The translations under genes and the position numbers were made by a program. A stretch of DNA of 64,000 bases from Joostella atrarenae (GTDB lineage: Bacteria > Bacteroidota > Bacteroidia > Flavobacteriales > Flavobacteriaceae), in contig NZ_JAETXX010000006.1 of assembly GCF_021764745.1 (NCBI RefSeq), positions 62,001 to 126,000 of the forward strand, in the 5' to 3' direction. Of this stretch, positions 59,783-64,000 are shown in pieces. Every line of letters starts with the position of its first letter. Within the stretch, counting starts at the first letter, position 1. Below the pieces are notes generated by a model. The model searched no databases and was not told where the DNA came from. It saw only the letters and a program-made list of their open reading frames with translations.

Positions 59783-62248
59783 ATGCATTTTATAGATGTT
59801 ATTCTACCCATACCACTAGAAAAGACATTTACATACGCTGTTTCTGAGCGAGAAGCTTCCTTTCTTCAGCCAGGGATGCGTGTTTCAGTTCCTTTTGGGA
59901 GGTCTAAGATTTATACGGGATTGGTGTATCGAGTTCATAATAAAGCTCCAGAGACATATAAGGCTAAAGAAATAGATCAGATTCTAGACAATGCTCCTAT
60001 AATTACAGAGAGACAATTTAAACAATGGGAGTGGATTTCCTCTTATTATATGTGTAGTTTGGGAGAGGTTTTTAAAGCAGCTGTTCCTTCTGCTTTTCTG
60101 TTGGAAAGTGAGACACTTATTTTAAAAAATGAGAGTTTTAATCCCGAAACAGAAGAGTCTTTAAAGGATGATGAGTGGTTGGTTTATGAAGCGCTCCAGC
60201 ATCAATCGATGTTAAAAGTACACGAAGTAAGCAGTATTATAGATAGAAAAAGTACGCTTTCCGTTTTAAAAAGATTGCTCGATAAGAATGTAATTAAGCT
60301 TAAAGAAGAGATTAATGATCAATACAAGCCTAAGCTTATTCGTTATATTAGGCTTAATGAAAGGTATACTTCTGATGATGAGTTAAATGGACTTTTAGAG
60401 CAGCTTTCTCGAGCGCCGAAACAAAGAGAGGTTATACTTACTTTTTTTACGATGGAAGCGGTGGCTGGAAAAGGAATTCAAGTTAAAGAACTAGAAGAGA
60501 AAAGCAATGCTTCATCGACTACCATAAAAGCATTAGTCGATAAAGAAATATTGGAGGAGTATTTTATTCAGCAGGATAGAATACAATATGAAGGGGAAGA
60601 GATTTCAGACTTAAAAGATTTAAATGAATATCAAACTTCGGCATTAAAAGAAATAGAAGAACATTTTACTTCAGAAGGAGTTGTTTTATTGCATGGAGTT
60701 ACTTCTTCAGGAAAAACAGAAGTTTATGTTAAGCTTATTGAAAAGATTATAGCTGAAGGGAAACAGGTTTTATATTTATTGCCAGAAATAGCGCTTACTA
60801 CACAGCTTATTAAACGCTTACAGGATTATTTTGGAGAAAAAGTGAGTGTATTTCATTCTAAATATTCTGTAAATGAACGGGTAGAAACGTGGAATAATAT
60901 CCTTAAGGGGGCTTCTAAGGCACAAATTGTTATTGGTGCAAGATCTGCCGTTCTATTGCCGTTTTCTAACTTAGGACTCGTTATTGTAGATGAAGAGCAC
61001 GAAACATCTTTTAAACAGTTTGATCCAGCGCCAAGGTACCACGCAAGAGATACGGCTATAGTTTTAGCGGCTATCCATAAGGCGAAAACCTTGCTGGGGA
61101 CTGCTACTCCAAGTATTGAGAGTTATCATAATGCTAAGATTGGCAAATATAGACTGGTAGAGATTACCCGAAGATTTGGGAATGTAATGATGCCAGATAT
61201 CGAACTCACAGATATAAAAGAGAAGCATCGGAAGAGAAAAATGACGGGGCATTTTTCAGATCGGTTATTAGAGGCTATTCAAGAAGCATTAGGGGAAAAG
61301 GAGCAAGTTATAATTTTTCAAAACCGTAGAGGGTTTGCGCCTATTTTGGAGTGTAATACTTGCGGACACTCTCCTCAATGTCCTAATTGTGATGTGAGTT
61401 TAACATATCATCAATATAAAAAGCAATTAAGATGTCACTATTGTGGGTATGCTATGGCAATGCAATTGGCTTGCTTGGCATGTGGGAGTAGTGAGATAGA
61501 TACCAAAGGCTTAGGGACGGAGCAAATAGAATTGGCATTGAAAGAGCTTTTTCCGAAGGCTAAGATTGGTCGTATGGATTCTGATACTACACGGGGAAAA
61601 CATGGTTATCAGAAAATAATTACCGCTTTTGAGCAGCTAGAAATCGATATTCTTGTGGGAACACAAATGCTTACCAAAGGATTAGACTTTAGAAATGTTA
61701 GTTTGGTGGGTGTTATGAATGCAGATACTTTATTAAATTTTCCTGATTTTAGAGCGCACGAAAGGAGCTTTCAGTTAATTCAGCAAGTTTCAGGTAGAGC
61801 AGGGCGTACAAAAAAGCGAGGTAAAGTAATAATTCAGACTTTTAATCCTTATCATCAGATATTACAGCAAGCCTCAATAAATAGTTATGAGGAAATGTTT
61901 ACAGATCAGATTAATGAAAGGCGACAATTTAGATATCCACCTTTTACAAGAATTATAAAACTAGTTTTTAAACATAAAGATTATAATAAGGTAAATGATG
62001 CTAGTAGTTGGTACGCAAAAGCATTGCATACAGTTTTTGATAATCATACTAAAACAGAAATATTAGGACCAGAGTTTCCGCCTGTTTCTAGAATTCGAAA
62101 TGAGTATTTAAAAAATATTATAATTAAAGTTCCGCACAATCAGTCTGTAAAGCAAACAAAAGATGCTATTAGAAGAATAGATAAGAGTTTTCAATCTATA
62201 GCAGCCTATAGAAGTGTGAGAATAATATATAATGTAGACGCTTATTAA
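59783..62248 (+). CDS. priA: Primosomal replication restart helicase PriA
   Basis: This 821-aa helicase reloads the replisome at stalled forks. The N-terminal 3'-DNA-binding domain starts FIDVILPIPLEKTFTYAV. Walker A is GVTSSGKTE and the DEAH-type box is VDEEHE, followed by LGTATPSIES. The zinc-binding insert near residues 525-575 (CNTCGHSPQCPNC, then CHYCG and CLACGS) is complete with eight cysteines. GTEQIELAL and QVSGRAGRTKKRGKVIIQT follow in helicase lobe 2. The length is full. Confidence 0.97.
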   Translation: MHFIDVILPIPLEKTFTYAVSEREASFLQPGMRVSVPFGRSKIYTGLVYRVHNKAPETYKAKEIDQILDNAPIITERQFKQWEWISSYYMCSLGEVFKAAVPSAFLLESETLILKNESFNPETEESLKDDEWLVYEALQHQSMLKVHEVSSIIDRKSTLSVLKRLLDKNVIKLKEEINDQYKPKLIRYIRLNERYTSDDELNGLLEQLSRAPKQREVILTFFTMEAVAGKGIQVKELEEKSNASSTTIKALVDKEILEEYFIQQDRIQYEGEEISDLKDLNEYQTSALKEIEEHFTSEGVVLLHGVTSSGKTEVYVKLIEKIIAEGKQVLYLLPEIALTTQLIKRLQDYFGEKVSVFHSKYSVNERVETWNNILKGASKAQIVIGARSAVLLPFSNLGLVIVDEEHETSFKQFDPAPRYHARDTAIVLAAIHKAKTLLGTATPSIESYHNAKIGKYRLVEITRRFGNVMMPDIELTDIKEKHRKRKMTGHFSDRLLEAIQEALGEKEQVIIFQNRRGFAPILECNTCGHSPQCPNCDVSLTYHQYKKQLRCHYCGYAMAMQLACLACGSSEIDTKGLGTEQIELALKELFPKAKIGRMDSDTTRGKHGYQKIITAFEQLEIDILVGTQMLTKGLDFRNVSLVGVMNADTLLNFPDFRAHERSFQLIQQVSGRAGRTKKRGKVIIQTFNPYHQILQQASINSYEEMFTDQINERRQFRYPPFTRIIKLVFKHKDYNKVNDASSWYAKALHTVFDNHTKTEILGPEFPPVSRIRNEYLKNIIIKVPHNQSVKQTKDAIRRIDKSFQSIAAYRSVRIIYNVDAY

Positions 62249-62259
62249 TGGTGAGAGTT

Positions 62260-62290
62260 AAATTTAAATAAGGAGATCCTTTTTAAATTT
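62260..62290. terminator. Hairpin between the convergent priA and LytTR genes
   Basis: AAATTTAAA and TTTAAATTT arms close over AGG/CCT with a short loop. A T-rich sequence lies on either side, which is adequate for weak bidirectional termination. Confidence 0.5.
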
Positions 62291-62293
62291 GGT

Positions 62294-62992
62294 TTAAGAG
62301 TTTGTACTGCTTAATGCTTCCGATAGCTCCGTCTTTTTGTTTCTACTAAGCGGAATTTGTTTTCCGTTAACTTCCACATTTTTACTATTAAACTTCTCTA
62401 CTTTATCTAAATTAACAATATAAGACTTATGAATTCTTAAGAAGCGATTTTCAGGAAGTTCTTTTTCAAAAGATTTCATCGTAGAAAGAATAACAATGTT
62501 AGCATCATCCGTTACTAACTTTATATAATCACCTAAAGCTTCTACCCAATTAATTTCATTTAAAAAGACTTTTCTCTTCTTAAGATTACTCTTTACAAAG
62601 ATGTGATCATCATCTTCTTTAGATGCAACTTTTAATTTGAAGTTGTCTTGAGCTCTTTTTATAGAGGCCTCAAAACGTTCTTGAGTAATAGGTTTATGAA
62701 GGTAATCTGTTACATCGTAGTCAAATGCTTTAAGGGCATATTGTGCACTTCCAGTAATTAGTATAACTTGCGGTGGTTCGTTAAGAGCTTCTAGTAAGTC
62801 GAAACCATTAACAACAGGCATTTCAATATCTAAAAAGATAAGATCAATGCTTTGTTTTTTTAGACCATTCCTTGCTTCTATAGCATTACTGTATTCAGCA
62901 ACTAAGTTGAGCATAGGGTGATTTTTTATCAATCTAGCAACAGACATTCTTTGAATGCTTGAGTCGTCTACAATAATGCAATTCATTTTCAT
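62294..62992 (-). CDS. LytTR family response regulator
   Basis: This 232-aa two-component regulator has a receiver domain at 1-120, with Asp9 and Asp10 in IIVDDS, the phospho-acceptor Asp55 in LIFLDIEMP, and Lys near 104 in YLHKPI. A LytTR DNA-binding domain spans about 135-230 (HIFVKSNLKKRKVFLNEINWVEALGDYIKL, NRFLRIHKSYIVNLDKVEKF). The cognate kinase is not adjacent in the window. Both Met1 and Met3 could be the start. Confidence 0.93.
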   Translation of the reverse strand: MKMNCIIVDDSSIQRMSVARLIKNHPMLNLVAEYSNAIEARNGLKKQSIDLIFLDIEMPVVNGFDLLEALNEPPQVILITGSAQYALKAFDYDVTDYLHKPITQERFEASIKRAQDNFKLKVASKEDDDHIFVKSNLKKRKVFLNEINWVEALGDYIKLVTDDANIVILSTMKSFEKELPENRFLRIHKSYIVNLDKVEKFNSKNVEVNGKQIPLSRNKKTELSEALSSTNS

Positions 62993-63165
62993 TTTGACCT
63001 AATAGGTAAGTGGTTGGATATTTATGAAGTACAATTTTAGTGAAAAAAGTAAGGGTAAGCAAGTAAAATGTTGTGAAAAGGCAGAGTTTTGTTGTCGAAA
63101 GGGGAAAAATAACCTTCTTTTATCGAAATGTTGCAGATTAGCTTTTTTATTACGATAATTAATTC

Positions 63166-63173
63166 TACTTTTG
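63166..63173 (+). promoter_or_regulatory. -7 promoter element for the rpsF-rpsR-rplI operon
   Basis: TACTTTTG matches TAnnTTTG, 33 bp before the rpsF ATG. TTTT at 63143-63146 is close to the ideal -33 position, near the TTTG consensus. Confidence 0.6.
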
Positions 63174-63205
63174 CAGCCTTAAAAATTAACAATAATATTC
63201 ACATT

Positions 63206-63544
63206 ATGAATCATTACGAAACTGTTTTCATTCTTAATCCCGTTTTATCTGAGACTCAGATAAAGGAAACAGTTAAGAAGTTTGAAGATTTCTTAACCTC
63301 TAAAGGAGCAGAGTTTGTATCTAAAGAAGATTGGGGGCTAAAAAAATTAGCATATCCTATTCAAAACAAGAAAAGTGGGTTTTACCATCTTTTTGAATTT
63401 AAAGTAGCTGGAGAGGTAATCGAAGGTTATGAATTAGAATTTAGACGTGACGAACGTGTTATGCGTTCTCTAACTGTAAGTTTAGATAAGCACGCTATTT
63501 CTTGGGCAGAAAGAAGAAGAACAAAACTTAAACAAAAAGCTTAG
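63206..63544 (+). CDS. rpsF: 30S ribosomal protein S6
   Basis: This 112-aa small-subunit protein binds S18 on the 30S platform. It starts at the ATG at 63206 ([21 protein letters not shown]). An upstream in-frame start would add 26 implausible residues. Other S6 landmarks are [20 protein letters not shown] and [14 protein letters not shown]. It is the first gene of the S6-S18-L9 operon. The ssb gene found between rpsF and rpsR in many Firmicutes is absent. Confidence 0.97.
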   Translation: MNHYETVFILNPVLSETQIKETVKKFEDFLTSKGAEFVSKEDWGLKKLAYPIQNKKSGFYHLFEFKVAGEVIEGYELEFRRDERVMRSLTVSLDKHAISWAERRRTKLKQKA

Positions 63545-63548
63545 TATT

Positions 63549-63845
63549 ATGTCATCTATAGAGCAACAAGCAAAAGGAAAAAAAGATGGAGAAATTAGAT
63601 ATCTTACTCCACTTAATATAGAAACTAATAAGACAAAGAAATATTGTCGTTTTAAAAAGTCAGGCATCAAGTATATCGATTACAAAGATCCAGACTTTTT
63701 ATTAAAATTAGTAAATGAACAAGGTAAGATCTTACCAAGAAGGTTAACCGGAACATCATTAAAGTATCAAAGAAAAGTATCTGTAGCAATTAAAAGAGCT
63801 CGTCACTTAGCTTTAATGCCTTACGTAGCAGATTTATTAAAATAA
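63549..63845 (+). CDS. rpsR: 30S ribosomal protein S18
   Basis: This 98-aa protein has the S18 core [21 protein letters not shown] and [33 protein letters not shown]. It also has an N-terminal extension ([18 protein letters not shown]) longer than in E. coli, as is normal in Bacteroidota. It follows rpsF after 4 bp and precedes rplI by 12 bp. Confidence 0.97.
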   Translation: MSSIEQQAKGKKDGEIRYLTPLNIETNKTKKYCRFKKSGIKYIDYKDPDFLLKLVNEQGKILPRRLTGTSLKYQRKVSVAIKRARHLALMPYVADLLK

Positions 63846-63857
63846 AAGAAGGTAACC

Positions 63858-64000
63858 ATGGAATTAATATTAAAGAAAGACGTAGATAATTTAGGTTTTA
63901 AAGATGATGTGGTAACTGTAAAAAATGGTTACGGACGTAATTTTTTAATCCCTCAAGGTCAAGCAGTCCTTGCTACAAGCTCAGCTAAGAAAGTATTAGC
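63858..64000 (+). CDS. rplI: 50S ribosomal protein L9, 5' part only
   Basis: The first 47 codons of L9 are present, cut by the window edge. The protein starts [19 protein letters not shown] with [17 protein letters not shown], the conserved L9 N-terminal RNA-binding domain. It is preceded 8 bp upstream by AGAAGG, a likely ribosome-binding site, and is the third gene of the rpsF operon. Confidence 0.96.
   Translation, partial: MELILKKDVDNLGFKDDVVTVKNGYGRNFLIPQGQAVLATSSAKKVL

Noticed and set aside
63128-63205. Extended S6 protein starting upstream
   Set aside because: The extra 26 residues contain the promoter element TACTTTTG and precede the conserved S6 start.

Overview
The window is a low-GC chromosomal segment from a member of the Bacteroidota, most likely a marine-type Flavobacteriaceae. 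The evidence is SusC/SusD-type outer-membrane uptake genes, TAnnTTTG promoters with few Shine-Dalgarno sites, many SPII lipoproteins, DUF4199 and DUF4252 proteins, a CarB without the C-terminal allosteric domain, a Zn-free L31 and LytTR regulators. No rRNA, tRNA, insertion sequence, prophage or CRISPR array was seen.

Layout. 1-5225 (minus strand): 3'-truncated MsbA-like ABC exporter, phosphohexomutase, GT2 glycosyltransferase, DUF4199 membrane protein. 5400-12255: rpmE2, GlmU-like nucleotidyltransferase, mtaB, a small NATD1-like protein with a structured leader, a hydrolase, a lytic transglycosylase and cardiolipin synthase. 12370-19691: TPR membrane protein, rpmH, carB, then a DUF3307-SatD pair preceded by exact-period 28-bp repeats, then a thioesterase and rmuC.

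19828-35727 is the main accessory region, a polysaccharide utilization locus. A membrane-spanning propeller/LuxR regulator is followed by SusC, SusD, a GH144-type (PF10091) endo-glucanase, a secreted esterase, a GH3 beta-glucosidase, a second secreted hydrolase, a formylglycine sulfatase-family lipoprotein and a secreted EEP phosphatase/phosphodiesterase. GH144 plus GH3 points to beta-1,2-glucan. The four accessory enzymes could strip substituents from such glucans.

35728-41804 is a vitamin B12 uptake locus: BtuF, BtuC, an unknown lipoprotein and BtuD on the minus strand, diverging from a cobalamin riboswitch and a BtuB-like receptor. 41904-64000 is mostly core genome: S41 protease, an ECF sigma/putative anti-sigma/DUF4252 cluster, purB, a sirtuin, trmH, a DEAD-box helicase, rdgB, an Omp85 barrel, a 20-copy heptamer array beside rlmH, nadC, yihY, priA, a LytTR regulator, and rpsF-rpsR-rplI running off the end.

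The best candidate for something undescribed is the SatD-DUF3307 module at 16234-17736. It combines a cyclase-like N-terminal domain fused to a helix-turn-helix, a membrane protein with conserved intramembrane His/Asp pairs, and an upstream iteron-like repeat block.
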